A stretch of 64,000 nucleotides of DNA, from contig NC_052612.1 of assembly GCF_016545825.1 (NCBI RefSeq), positions 52,373,738 through 52,437,737 of the forward strand, in the 5' to 3' direction. Under the pieces are notes generated by a model. The model was not told the DNA's origin. It searched no databases and saw only the letters and a list, made by a program, of their open reading frames with translations. Positions 51,813 through 63,268 of this stretch are shown in pieces (the first letter of the stretch is position 1; each line of letters starts with the position of its first letter). The DNA comes from Eucalyptus grandis (Eukaryota > Streptophyta > Magnoliopsida > Myrtales > Myrtaceae). Position numbers and translations under genes: made by a program.

Positions 51813-52846
51813 TAGGGGTGAGCAGCGGTCTAGGGTCGACCCTAGATTGACCTGGACCGGCCCAACCCTGCCGATCCTAGTCCGGTTCCCAAGGGGAGTG
51901 GGTCGGTCCTTGGTCCTGAAATTCCATGACCAACACTGTACGGGTTAGTCATCGGTCCTAAGAGTTTTGAATTGATCCAACCCTGGATCAACCATGTATA
52001 TTATATTATATTATATTATATTATATTATTTATAATTCTTTTATATATTCAAACCTAAGTAAAATGTCTGTTATATTATATTATGTTGAGATGTTTTATT
52101 AATAGCACTAATAGTAATTTCAATTTAAAACTTTTGTTGAGTATTAATTATGTGTCGTTTGTTTTGTTTTCAGGTGTTTAGAAGTTCAAGTGAATTAACA
52201 AGATATGAAGTTATATATTCACGGTTTATATTAAGTATTTTGAAATTTTTATGGTTTAATTGTATCTTACTAATAAATTTCAGCTGCACTTTGCTTTTCA
52301 ATTTGTGTCAAATGGTAGAAGTTTTTGAAAAGTAGAGTAATCTTTTGATTGTTACGGTGATTTGCTAGTCAAGTGGTGTGAAGCTCATTTTTTGGTTGAG
52401 TTGACTCTACATGATCAAATGCAGAAAAATGCTTTTGCATATGGTGTTATGAATATTAAAGATAGATGATTACAAGAACTTTCCATCTTGTCCCGTATCT
52501 CGATAAGAGATTAGCAAGTACGAAACTTTTATTATTGTGTCATCTTAAATTTGCTAAATATGTATTAATATTTATAATTTAGTTGCACAATGCCGCATTA
52601 TCGATGGATGTGTAATTTGAATTTGTAGGTTTGCTTTTTTAGGGAGTATAAAAAATAAGACGAAAAAAATTATCGATTGGTTCCGGATTGACCCCGGAAC
52701 TGGACCGAACCCATTGGGTTAGTCCGGTCCTTGGTCCTAGGCTTAATAGGGTCGGTCCCGGTCCTAAAAATTGAGGACCGACACTGTACGGGTTGGTTTT
52801 AGGGTTAGGGGATGGCCCGGACCAACCCGGGCCATACTAACCCCTA
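51813..52846. mobile_element. hAT-type MITE with perfect 8-bp target-site duplication
   Basis: The element begins TAGGGGTGAGCAGCGGTC. The reverse complement of its end is TAGGGGTTAGTATGGCCC. CTATGAAG immediately precedes it (51805-51812) and immediately follows it (52847-52854), an exact 8-bp duplication as made by hAT transposases. Both ends carry long inverted stretches rich in GGACCGG, GGTCGGTCC and CACTGTACGGGTT. The AT-rich 700-bp middle has an (ATATT)n run and no convincing transposase. Length is 1034 bp. Confidence 0.88.
51997..52030. repeat. (ATATT)n pentanucleotide repeat inside the hAT MITE
   Basis: About six TTATA units in direct succession. Confidence 0.95.
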
Positions 52847-52854
52847 CTATGAAG

Positions 52855-55800
52855 TATTCAAGCCGCAACCATCAATCAACTCCACGTGCCCATTCACCAC
52901 CTCCAAGTCATCTCATCACCTTCCACCCTGAGGGATTGACGATCACCCTGTTGTCCCCATCATTGCCATCGTCCACCGTCAATCTCTCCCAACATGCCTG
53001 TGCATGCACGGGCCTTGTGACCTTATTGTGCACGCATTGCCGATATGGATAGTTTTATTTTTAGCAAGTAGCATGTCAAAAACAGCTGCACAGACTATGT
53101 GCCCCCAATGTTAGTCCGTCGTATTATTATATCGTGCTATTAAATCTTATAGCTTGTGATGCTGCCATGGTCTATGAGTACGGAACATCATTGTTTTGTC
53201 TGCTCACCACAGATGAAGAAGTCTCATGCGTGTTCTGTTGGATGCAAGTCAGTGCTGCACTCCCGAGTCTAGAAGCGAGACCGATCTTCTTCGACTTGTC
53301 GGCGTGGGAGTTTTGTAATATATGTTTTAAAGTTCTGATCCTTTGAATCAAAGTTGAGTGATGCATCATCTGAAAAATTATGGGCATAAAGATGTACCGA
53401 ATAGTTTTGCGTTAATGCTCTCAAATCTTTTCACGTGGAAATTATTGAGATTGGCATCTAATGCAGATGGTCTTCATGAATGTTTTCCCGGCGAAAAGGG
53501 GTTGTCAATAGGAAATAAAGGGTTGAAACACGATCAGCAATTTTCTAATTTTTAGCTCGAAAAACAATTCGTACGGCTCCTACCATCCCAATATGGCCTA
53601 TTACATTCTACCATTGTGGAACGGTAAGAGGACGACCAGGAAAAAAACTGAACAGAGAGAGAGAGAGAGAGAGATGTGAACGATCGCCACGTTTGAAAGC
53701 AATAAAGTGGATTGGAAATGCTTTATTTCACACCCATATAGAAAGACAACACGAAGATAAATAAAAAAGGAAGTGATGTGTTCGTCTTCCCTTGGAAATT
53801 TAAAAAGTGCCGTCGTTGGCCGTTGATTTTGAGAGTGACGACTTACGTTGACCTGCTTTTATCATCCAAGCACATGGAAAAGAAGAAGAAGAAAAAGCCA
53901 CTTTCTTTTTCTGCACTAGTTAAAAAAAACAGTGTTATTCGTAGGAAATGTCCAAGAAGGATCTCGCCCCGGATCTTTCTGTTTCTTTCCACTGTTGGAG
54001 AGACCTGTTTGTCTATACAAATACAATTCATCGCTGTCGAAATAAGGTTATTTAGATGTAACCATTTTTAGAGAGATAATTGAGCTTTGTTAGTCAATTG
54101 TAGATGCTCAATACTGATGAGAGTAGTGCGCCACGTGGTTGGTAATATGAATTTAAGATGCTAAAGATTATCAGAGAATTTCTATGCAAAGATTTCAATG
54201 AAGTTATTTCATAAAAGATTCCTATAATCTCATTTTTTTTTACTCCACATCAAATCATATGAGAGACTATTAATAAGTTAGGATACTCGTTGATCATAAC
54301 AATCGCACGCAAGATATTTATGAAATATAAGATATATGTATAGATGCATGTTACGTGTTTATTTTTCGTACGATAGGAGATAGGAGAGGTTCGTACACTA
54401 ATTGAACCTTTAGGGTTTTCGTCATGCGTCTTTCCACAAGAAAAGACATCCGTGAAGAATGCGTTTGAATGCTGTAACTCATTGACCTTGCCTAACCCTG
54501 AAGCAGCATCGCGTTGGAGTATTATCAGTAATTCCTCTAAACCAATTTTTTCCCGAAAGTCATGATCACGTAACTGTATCGTGGTGGTTCTTGACCTAAT
54601 CACTGGATTAGGCCGTAGAATCTCAGCTAGAATAATCTTCAGAAGTTCTTAAAAGATGGACCGATATAGGATTTTATACCTCAAAAAAGAATGTTGCAAG
54701 TTTCCCTCCTCTAGTACATTCTACACAAAAAGAGGCATGATCAACAGGTTTTGGGTTGAAAAATAGCCATGCGGCACGACACACACAGAAATCTCATCCT
54801 CTCCCTACAAATAGCTAAAGCACACGTGAAAAGAGCATTCCATATCCCGCTCCTTCTAACTATTTATGAAAAAAGATTGTTAAAAACAGATGCGTTGTGG
54901 ATCTATTTTTTAACAGTTGAGATTCTTAAGGGGAAAAATGTTTATCTAACATGATATTGGAGTGTGCAGTTCATGAATTTGAAGCCTGTTATGGTTATTT
55001 TTCTGTTTGTCACACTTGCTATTTTACGCGTTTTCCCATCTCTTGTCACTCGTTAAATGTGGTCACATCCACATCCCGTGATATATGCGTAAGTTTTGAT
55101 TTACATTCAATGGGAAGTGTTATATAACATATGTATTTGCCCTATTCTAAAACGGCTTGTTAAACACAATCAATATAAAAAGGTGAAATTGCGGAAAAAA
55201 ACGTTGGCCAATAGCCATGGAGACTTTCTTTTAAAGTTGTTCATCATTCCATGCGTGAGAGAAGAGGCGTGTGCAGTTAGCCACAAACCTTTTGGTAATT
55301 CACTCAAGCCCACTAATTAGTAATTACTAATTAGATAGTTCCGTTGACGGAAGATGTGAGGAAGTCAACGTTGGAAACTCACCAACTTTCCAGTCTTCAA
55401 CCTGTCATCCATCGGTTGACTTGGAACATGGAAAAAGTGCTTTGGAACTCGAACAGCAGAATCACCTCGCCCTCATTATACAGAGGAAATAGCGTTTCTG
55501 ACTTCGTAAAGTATGACTTGAGTATTAACTAATTCATTCTTCTGATTTCTTTTTCTTGCTCGAGTGTGCAACCCTAGTGGATCTACAACAAATCCCACGC
55601 GCAATTGGCGATCAGCGATTTTTTTTCTGTCTTTCGTGGATTTGGAGGAGCTTTGTCACGAGACCGTATCAGAATGGTGTAAATTCGACTGACTTAAAAA
55701 AAAGGTTATGGGAAATGAAAAAAAAAAAAGAGAGTAAGAACCCTGTCCACGCACAAAAGCACTACGATAACTAAACAATATTCTGCCTTTTTCTTGGAAG

Positions 55801-55891
55801 GATCCTGTGCTCAGACAATAGAAGACTTGCTTGAATATAGTCTAATCGTTTGCAAGCATCAAACAAATAACCATCTCAACGCTTTTTAGAT
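52855..55891. other. Intergenic DNA with no recognised gene
   Basis: Contains an AG run (53653-53674) and several short frames (for example 53134-53346, 53358-53555 and 54250-54603) without family similarity. No element ends are defined. Confidence 0.5.
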
Positions 55892-56465
55892 GGGATAATT
55901 ATCTTAAATAAATCATTATATGATGAGCAATTGAGTCATAAAATTTCTAAATTTACCAATTTAGTCTTACATCTTTTTATGATAAGCACGTGGGAGCATC
56001 GCCTAGTTTAAGCAAGGGCCGTGACACCCTCGCTTGTATCTTGGTAAGAATTGCAGCCTTCAATTGGATTTGGGTGAGGGTCATGATGCCCTTTCTTGGA
56101 TCTTAGCGAGGACGTCAAGCCTCACCTATGGCTGGCAAGGACCACTAGCCATTGCCAAGGCCTAATGACCTCCCTAATCACAAATTTGACAAAGGGGAAA
56201 AAATAATAAGAAAAGAAAGAAAGAGTAAGAAACATAAAATAAAATTTTAGATATTTTTTAAACAAACAAAAATTGTACATGTCAATACTAGTTGCGTCAC
56301 AATAGGACGATTGGCGTTCATATCATTGATTTCTCATTATAATTGGTCAAAAAGATTACATTGGAAATCATGAAAATGTTTATGATTAAATTGGCGAAAT
56401 CAAAAAATTTAAAATTAAATTGACTATCATATTGCAAGTTTATGACTTTTTGGACAATTTTTCCC
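55892..56465. mobile_element. Non-autonomous element with degenerate long inverted ends and GC-rich core
   Basis: The left end contains GGATAATTATCTTAAATAAATC and AGCAATTGAGTCATAAAATTTC. The reverse complement of the right end contains AAAAATTGTCCAAAAAGTCATAAAC and TAGTCAATTTAATTTT. The core (55980-56170) carries several copies of words such as AAGCAAGGGCC, CCCTCGCTTG and TTAGCGAGGACG. There is no coding capacity. Boundaries are good to about 10 bp. A target duplication was not resolved. Confidence 0.55.
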
Positions 56466-56574
56466 TATTCAGATACATACATGCCCTTTTTTTATGGGCA
56501 AGTATGAGTAAACTCAACTGATAAAAGCATGCGAGACAACAACAAATTGGGGAACAAAAAATGTCTTAAGCCTG

Positions 56575-57265
56575 TTGTGCTTATGTCAATTCAGCCATAA
56601 ACTTTGCCTTTTAACAAATTATCAATGTAATCCATTTAGACCACCGCTCGCGGTGGCCGCAATGGTTTCGCGGTTTCTCCCCCACCGAGGAGGGAGGGGT
56701 TCGAAACCCCGCATCCCCATTGCGTGATTCACCTGCAGCTGGGTTTGTGGTGATGGCCTAGTTCACCCGGGTTTATCCCACCGACTGTCGGCTATTCGGG
56801 GGTTCCTAGGTCACCAAAAAAAAAAATGTAATCCACTTAGTTAATTTTGACTAGAAATCATTGACATGGATGACAGCTATCTTATGTGGCATGATTAATG
56901 CCGACATGGATAACATTTATAGTTTTTAATTTTTTTCTTTTCTTTTGTTTGTTTTTTTTTTTTTTTTGTGACAACTCTAGGTTAGCGAGGGTGCAATGCC
57001 CTCGCTAGTGGCTGGCCACCTTGTTGGCCCACAGTTGGGGAAAAAAAAAGATAGGAAGGAAAAAAACAAAAAAAAAAGTAATAAAAACTTTAAAAAATCA
57101 AAAAAATTGTTCACATTAACACTTACCATGCTATATAGGACAGCCAATATCCATGTTAGTGATTTTCGGCCAAGATTATTTGAAATGACTACATTAGCAA
57201 ATTATCAAAAGATTTTGGATTTAATTGACAAAATTAAAAACGTTATGATTGAATTGATACAGATG

Positions 57266-57268
<3 letters not shown>
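56575..57268. mobile_element. Second inverted-end element, interrupted by a SINE
   Basis: The left end has TATGTCAATTCAGCCATAAAC and TTAACAAATTATCAATGTAATCC. The reverse complement of the right end has TATCAATTCAATCATAACG and CTTTTGATAATTTGCTAATGTAG. A core with GCGAGGGTGCAATGCCCTCGC is partly palindromic and resembles the 55892-56465 core. Without the SINE it would be about 490 bp. A (TA)n run at 57269-57299 adjoins the right end. Confidence 0.6.
56640..56826 (+). mobile_element. tRNA-derived SINE with target-site duplication
   Basis: A 187-bp insert has a tRNA-like head. The A-box region is GGTGGCCGCAATGG and the B-box region GGGTTCGAAACCCC. A non-tRNA body rich in GGGTTTATCCCACCGACTG follows, ending in an A11 tail. 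It is flanked by TGTAATCCATTTAG (56626-56639) and TGTAATCCACTTAG (56827-56840), a 14-bp target duplication with one mismatch. It does not fold as a functional tRNA gene. Confidence 0.88.

Positions 57269-57299
<31 letters not shown>
57269..57299. repeat. (TA)n microsatellite
   Basis: Perfect TA run of about 15 units. Confidence 0.95.
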
Positions 57300-57303
<4 letters not shown>

Positions 57304-58585
57304 TTGTGCATTTCCCCAATAAGCCTATTATTTGTTCAAGAATTGCATTGAAGAATAAAATCAAATCAACGATAGAGGGTCAAACAAGCTAGTCTATAAA
57401 TCTCCGTACATACAATTTACTTATTTATTCTTTAGATCGATCGTTGCTTTTCGGATGTGAGGATTGCGTACAATTTGGACAAAATATTGAGAAGTTGGCC
57501 AGGCAACGGCATCTAATTGTCAAAGCATAGACTTTCTTTCAATAGACATGTGATGCTTCAGAAAATAAGCAAAAAAGAACAAAATGAAGGAAAGCCAGGC
57601 TTACAAATCTCAATCGTGGGGATTTCTCGGTGACCTTGTTTTGGACGTAATGCTCCTTAAAGCATTGTGTTCAGACAAGATGACTTTGTTTCAGATGATA
57701 CGTAACTGGATTATCAATTACTTTGAAAATATCTCGACAACCAACCTCTTTTTATTAGCGCAACCTTGTTCTCTTCTCTTGGCCAAGAAATTCGCTTACC
57801 TTCCAGATCTTTTGGTGGGGCCAACGCGACAGAAAATACAAAGGACATAGCCAAAGAAAAATACAAAACGCAATGATCCTCCCCCAAGAAAACGAAACGG
57901 ACGCCACTGACAACCGCTGGAGCTTCCGCCAATGTGAACTTGCCATGAATTTCCTCTCTCATAGCTTTCCGAATGGGCCGTGAAATGGGGGCAAAGAAGC
58001 ACTTCCAAGTCAGTGTGGACCATACGTCGATGGGAACCTTCGGTCTGAACCCAGTGACCAGCTCGTTTATAGTCAACACGTCGACGAGAGCTTCCATACG
58101 TTAGTGTCTTCCGGTCGCTTCCCACTCACAGTCGGACTAATTAATGAGCTACATAGCCTATGCCGACCGAGCACTGAAAAGGGCAGAGTTCACCTGGCAC
58201 GGCCATTTATCGTCTCCTATTGCAGCACAAGCCGATCTAATGATCTGAAACTGGATTGCTTGAGACCAGAGAGGGAGAGAGTCGTGGTAGGATAAAAAAG
58301 ATTGCTTTGCTTTTGCAATTGCAACAATGTGTCTGATGTGTTCCATTAGCCGGATTACTTTCTATGTAGATATAAAATCGATGACTCGTCAAAGTTGCAC
58401 GACGAAGGACGGACGAAGGACGGAGCGTACTTACAGATACAGTCGGGCCTTAGGATGCTGCAAAACTAAATAAGAAAAGAAAACCTCCGAGAAAATGGAT
58501 GCACAGTCTCACCAATGAGTTAGTTTCTATCGTCCCTCCTGCTCCACGCTCATCAGCCATAGATGTATTGCGATAGACTTCCGGT
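57300..58585. other. Intergenic region and EMF2-like 3' flank
   Basis: Includes a 127-codon minus-strand frame (57714-58097) that I do not recognise, and the 3' flank of the EMF2-like gene. It also has a GACGAAGGACG tandem at about 58400. No element ends are seen. Confidence 0.45.
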
Positions 58586-61500
58586 CTAGCTTTTCATGGG
58601 ATCTGACCCTTGATTCTGGCATTGTTCTAGGATCACATTGCAATTGTTCATGGTGCGGGCATCAAGCAACCCGTGATTCCAAAGCTTGATCAAAAAGAGT
58701 CGCCAACACCTGTAGTATCAGCAAGCAAAGTCGTCCACTTCAGACATCAAGTTTTTATTATAGTTGGCAAGTCATGCTAAACATTTGACAGTAGCTCACG
58801 AGACTCATTTTCTAATTAAAATAATCGTTTCGTGTTACTGCGCCAAAGGAGTTCCTAAGGCATACTCATTAGCAAGTGCAAACATTCATGTTTGTCTCCT
58901 GAGCAGAGACTATGCAACTGGAACGGCAGATCAGACCATATCCCACCTACCTCACTTATCGGGAATCTGACATGGTGCTAGTTGGTTTCTGTTTTTTTCT
59001 CTACAAATTTATGCTTTTATTTAACAGTTAGTTCCCAACCACAATTCATGGATGCAGCAATCAGTATGAAACTAGCATCTCTATGCAGGTACGTACAGTG
59101 AATTAAGAAACTGAGCACTGTGAATTAAGAAGAGCTGGCCAAATACGACAAACTGAGTCAGCTGACAGATAATTAGGTAGAAGAGTTTGAGTGTGTTAAA
59201 GGAAGAAGATCCTCACAGAAACTGCAAAAGAAATACTGACCAAATAAGTGCGGGTGCACGGACAAGGTCATCTCCATGCAATTTTGAAAATGCCTCACAT
59301 GCCCAAGGAATATGACCATCTGCCAGCACCCTGCCATCAAGTCAACAAAGTTGTATTAGGAATTAGACAACAAGTACAAGAAACATAATCATCTAAACCC
59401 AATCTGACTACTTCATATCATATGCAGGAATAGAATCAAAAGGACAGAGAGAATAAGGACTCGATAAGGTGAAATTACAGATATACTCTATAATAATCGT
59501 GTCAACAGTTCAACCAATGCAAAGTGTCAGTACAGTCTGTAAGAAAGGTATTCAATGAGGAATCTCAATGATGAGACGTAAGATTTTAATGAGGAACATG
59601 CATAAGCATGTTTGCACTCCAAAAGACCTTATGATTACAACAAGTGTTCTGTGGTCTGCACCTCTTTCCCTGAGGCACAGGAGCATGCAAACACATAAAA
59701 GCTCCTGAATGGAGCAATGAGTGATGTAACCTTACTGATTTTTGAAGGACAGGTTAAGAGTTGCAATGGATGTAGGTACCATCAGATGTCCCAGAGATTC
59801 TTGACTGATTCTTATTCTCTCAAAAGAAGAAATGATGCTTTTAACTATTTCTAGTAACACATTCAATTATGGTGTATGCCTTAGCTAGTCGAGCTGATAA
59901 ATTTCTCAACAGGCAAATTTATTTATGCCATCTTTACCTGCTTATCCAGATTCAAAGGACTTTTACAATGTCTAATGAGAGGTATTAAATCGAGAGGTGA
60001 CCAGAATTTCAGAATTTGGAGCTTATGATTATTTGAGTTTTAAGCAGTTGTTTCTAAGAGTTGGCTGATTGCAAATATTGAAAATTGAAGACTTGGAGTA
60101 GTCAAGAAAACTATCACACCATTGAGATTGCAAAATAAATATTTTCCATCATCTTCTAAAAGGTTGAGCAATTGGGTGCTTGCTTGAGCAGGAATTAGAT
60201 GGGAATGAGGAAAATGACCAGAAACAACAAAAGATATTAAACTCAGAACAGGAGAGTAACCTTTGCTTCCTCACGAATGAATTCCATAGATGCATCATTT
60301 GCTTCTCATCTTTGGTCACGTCCACAAAATCATCAAGCATCTGCATAGACATGGCAGTGTCAACTATAATATGTTCTAGAGTCCAGTAAAGCCTGAAATC
60401 ATGCCAAAAAAAAAAAAAAAAAAAAAAATGCAATAACTAAGATGCCAGAACATATGCAGACCGTCTCACAAATATAAGACCCAACATCAGAAGATTTTCA
60501 TGGAAAATAAGAAGGAACTAGGACAATGCTATACTAGGGTTAGGCACGTTTCATGCAGCCCCCGATTGGAACCCCTGATACACACATCGCAACTACACGT
60601 TTAAGTAAGAATTTAAACACTGAAGCAGTTCACCCTCCTTGGTTTTGAATATATCTAGTTCTGAACCTGCTCGACAATATAACATTTCCAGGACATGAAT
60701 CTTGAATTTAGTTCCTTATTCCCAAAAGCCACCGGCATCTACTTAGAGAGGTAGAATTAGAAATCCACATGGAAACCTGATCAGGCAAATAATGCCACAC
60801 TTAAATGAAAAGATTATGCAGTGATGACGTACCCTTCGATCTTCAAAGTCAGCTACATCATCATCAACTTCATCCTCACTATCTCGATCAGACATCACTT
60901 GTTCAACGGCCATAGGCTTCAAAAACCAGAAAACTGGAGTTATCAAAATTTTTAAATATAAACAGATCCACATGAAACGGAACTAAAAAAAATCATGACT
61001 TTGGACAACCTGAGCTCGATGTGAATGAAAGAACTGCCGCTTTTGCAAGAGGAGACGGCTGTAAACAGAAGTCCAATTTTAAGATAGAACTCAACTAAGA
61101 ATTAACATATGTACTGACATTTAGAACATTCTTAATGCAATAAGATAAATATTTTCATCCTTTTGATGTTGCAGTAAAATCCAAACTTTAACTTATATCA
61201 CATTAGGGGTGAGCATGGTCCGGGTGGGTTGGTTCCCACCTTGGAATTGAGAACCGCCCACTCAGGACCAGTTCTGAAAAATCAAAACTGGAAACCGCCC
61301 GTTAGTTCTATGGATCCACCAGGAACTGGACCGCCGGTTTGGTCCAATTCTTGGGGGTTCATGGAACCGGTCCCACCAAGCCTCAAGCACTCGAGTCAAT
61401 GTTTTCCAACAAGCCAAAGTAAAGCAAAAAATAAAGAACTTCCCTATTTTTAAGTGCAAGATCAGTAAAAAGATTGGATTAATATTGAAAGTTGAGAGTC

Positions 61501-63268
61501 AAGACTATAAGTCGATAGGCATTGAGCCTAAGAATCGAGGACTGAGTGAGAGATAGAGAAATGACTCAAACGAGGTAAGAGTGAGACAAGACAAGCTTTC
61601 AGCCAATGAATGTTGAGCTTCACATTAGGGATTTTAACATTTTCATTTTTCTTAAATTTTTTTTTTTGGTTGGAAAATTTTCTTAAAAATTAAGTATATA
61701 AAAATTTATTATCAGTTCAGTCCGGGTGGGCGGATGGGAAGTTCCACACCTAGAACCGGGAATTTGGTACCCATCGGTTCTAATAAATCGAAACCAGGAA
61801 CCAAACTGGTGCCCTTGAGAATCTCCGCCACCGGTTCCAGTCCGGTCCGATTCCGGGTGGTCTGAGGGCAATTCCTGATTCTTTTGCAAACCCCTAGATC
61901 ACATTCTATGAACTTTAACGCTTTATTTAGCAAATAACAAGCTTCTTCGAGGTAAAAGATACAAATTGATTATTCATTTATGGAAACTAGTGAGCTTCAT
62001 CATTCATGTACCAATTGGATAACAAATTCAGAATTGAAGTAACAAGAAGAGAAGTAAATTCAGACTCCTCTGCATTTAAAGGTCGAGTATCTCTCTCTTT
62101 TTCTAAACAACAGCGGCATTTTATGATACTAGCATTAGTAAGATAAAAGAGGCAAGTGCCAGAAGAGGAGAAAAAAGTTAGTAGGGACAATTCCACTTAG
62201 TCAGCTAATTTGTATAGTATGTGTAATTTGGTCTTTTTCTTTTATTTGGCATAATTAAGTCCTAGCTTGCGTGAATTGCGAAGTCAACTCCCCATCATTG
62301 ACACCACTAATATGCTGACATGGCATGCTAATGTGGCAATTTATTAAAATAATATCAAACTCATTAAGATAAAAAAAATAATTTAATTTAGAAAGAAAGG
62401 GTAAAAGAAAAGCAAGAGAGCCCAGCCCATTGCAATGAATTCAAAATGGATACTATTACAGGATTACTTCAATGGCCGTTGACTGCATAAATAAATGCTA
62501 TTCCAACAGCATGGTGACACGCATTGGTCTCCTCTTCCTCTATCCAGTCAACACGCCCAGCCTCTCACTATTTTCAAGTTTCTAGCATTATTAGCACATG
62601 ACCTTTAAACAACTCATTCAACCCTCAACATTTCATTAACCTGCAGAAAAAAACGATCCTATTGAAGGCCAATACTTGTCCACTCTCAAGATGCCCAAGC
62701 AATAGAGCCCCTTGCCTTTCTATTTCACTTCAAAGTCAACTTAAACAACCACTCCATTCAACTCACTGACCAAATCAGCGATCGCTTCCATCGCCTGCCT
62801 CTTCTAGAGTCCCTCAAGAAAGTTCTCACAGGACAACAAAACTATTTAATCTATCACTCTGCAGCTACTGTACAACTAACATTTTTCTCTTTTGGTTTGT
62901 TAAGCTTCACTGAACCATATATAAATGTTATTAGCCTTTCTATATTTCTAATGACTCTCTGTGGGAAGCCACTAATGGTGCCAATGACAAAATGACCTGA
63001 TTCCACAATTTGGTAAAATAGAAGAATCGATTGCCCAAAATAGAAGAGGGCCAAATTGCTCAAACACAAGTTAGGAGATAAAAAGTGGACTAATTCCCAA
63101 AATAGTACAAATTGGAGAAGAAAACATACTTTCTCGGCTCAGATCGCTCAATCGATAACTTCCTCGTCTTTGCAAACTGAAGCATTGCAGGGGGTGCAAA
63201 ATTGTTGGCTGACACTGATTGAACAGAATCAGTGTCAGCATATGATTGTCCTGTGGCACTTGTAACTC
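58586..63268 (-). CDS. EMF2: EMF2-like Polycomb PRC2 subunit (VEFS box), last six exons; 5' part beyond window
   Basis: Su(z)12-family subunit of Polycomb repressive complex 2, which with a CLF/SWN-type methyltransferase deposits H3K27me3 and represses floral programmes. Visible exons, in transcript order, are 63130-63268, 61010-61058, 60833-60916, 60261-60340, 59241-59330 and 58586-58709. They are GT-AG, in phase, and encode the last 187 residues. They start at VTSATGQSYADTD and run through LQFAKTRKLSIERSEPRN and LLLQKRQFFHSHRAQ. The acidic core of the VEFS box, MSDRDSEDEVDDDVADFEDR, follows, then MLDDFVDVTKDEK, HLWNSFVRKQR, HIPWACEAFS and CWRLFLIKLWNHGLLDART. These are diagnostic for EMF2/VRN2/FIS2 proteins. 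The VEFS box appears complete. From memory the sequence is closest to EMF2. The zinc finger and N-terminal part are not present; 63269-64000 looks like intron. Confidence 0.92.
60406..60428. repeat. A23 homopolymer in EMF2-like intron
   Basis: Uninterrupted A run in the intron upstream of the exon ending at 60340. It may be the tail of an undetected retroposon, but no target duplication was found. Confidence 0.9.
61204..61896. mobile_element. hAT-type MITE in EMF2-like intron
   Basis: The element begins TAGGGGTGAGCATGGTCC. The reverse complement of its end begins TAGGGGTTTGCAAAAG, then CCACCCGGAATCGG. The flanks are TATCACAT (61196-61203) and GATCACAT (61897-61904), matching at 7 of 8, as for an aged hAT target duplication. 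Inverted subterminal stretches are rich in GGAACCGG and GGTTCC words. It is 693 bp with no transposase. It belongs to the same broad family as the element at 51813. Confidence 0.85.
62195..63115. mobile_element. Possible inverted-end element in the same EMF2-like intron
   Basis: The left end is AATTTGTATAGTATGTGTAATTTGGTC. The reverse complement of the right end is AATTTGTACTATTTTGGGAATTAGTCC. They are similar over about 27 bp. The right end stops about 15 bp from the splice donor at 63129. No target duplication is resolved and there is no coding content. Confidence 0.4.

Noticed and set aside
52797..52812. Telomere-like TTTAGGGTTAGGG
   Set aside because: Only two units, inside the hAT MITE subterminal sequence; no array.
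56640..56720. tRNA gene
   Set aside because: A- and B-box-like sequences are present but there is no complete cloverleaf. The A tail and target duplication show it is the head of a SINE.
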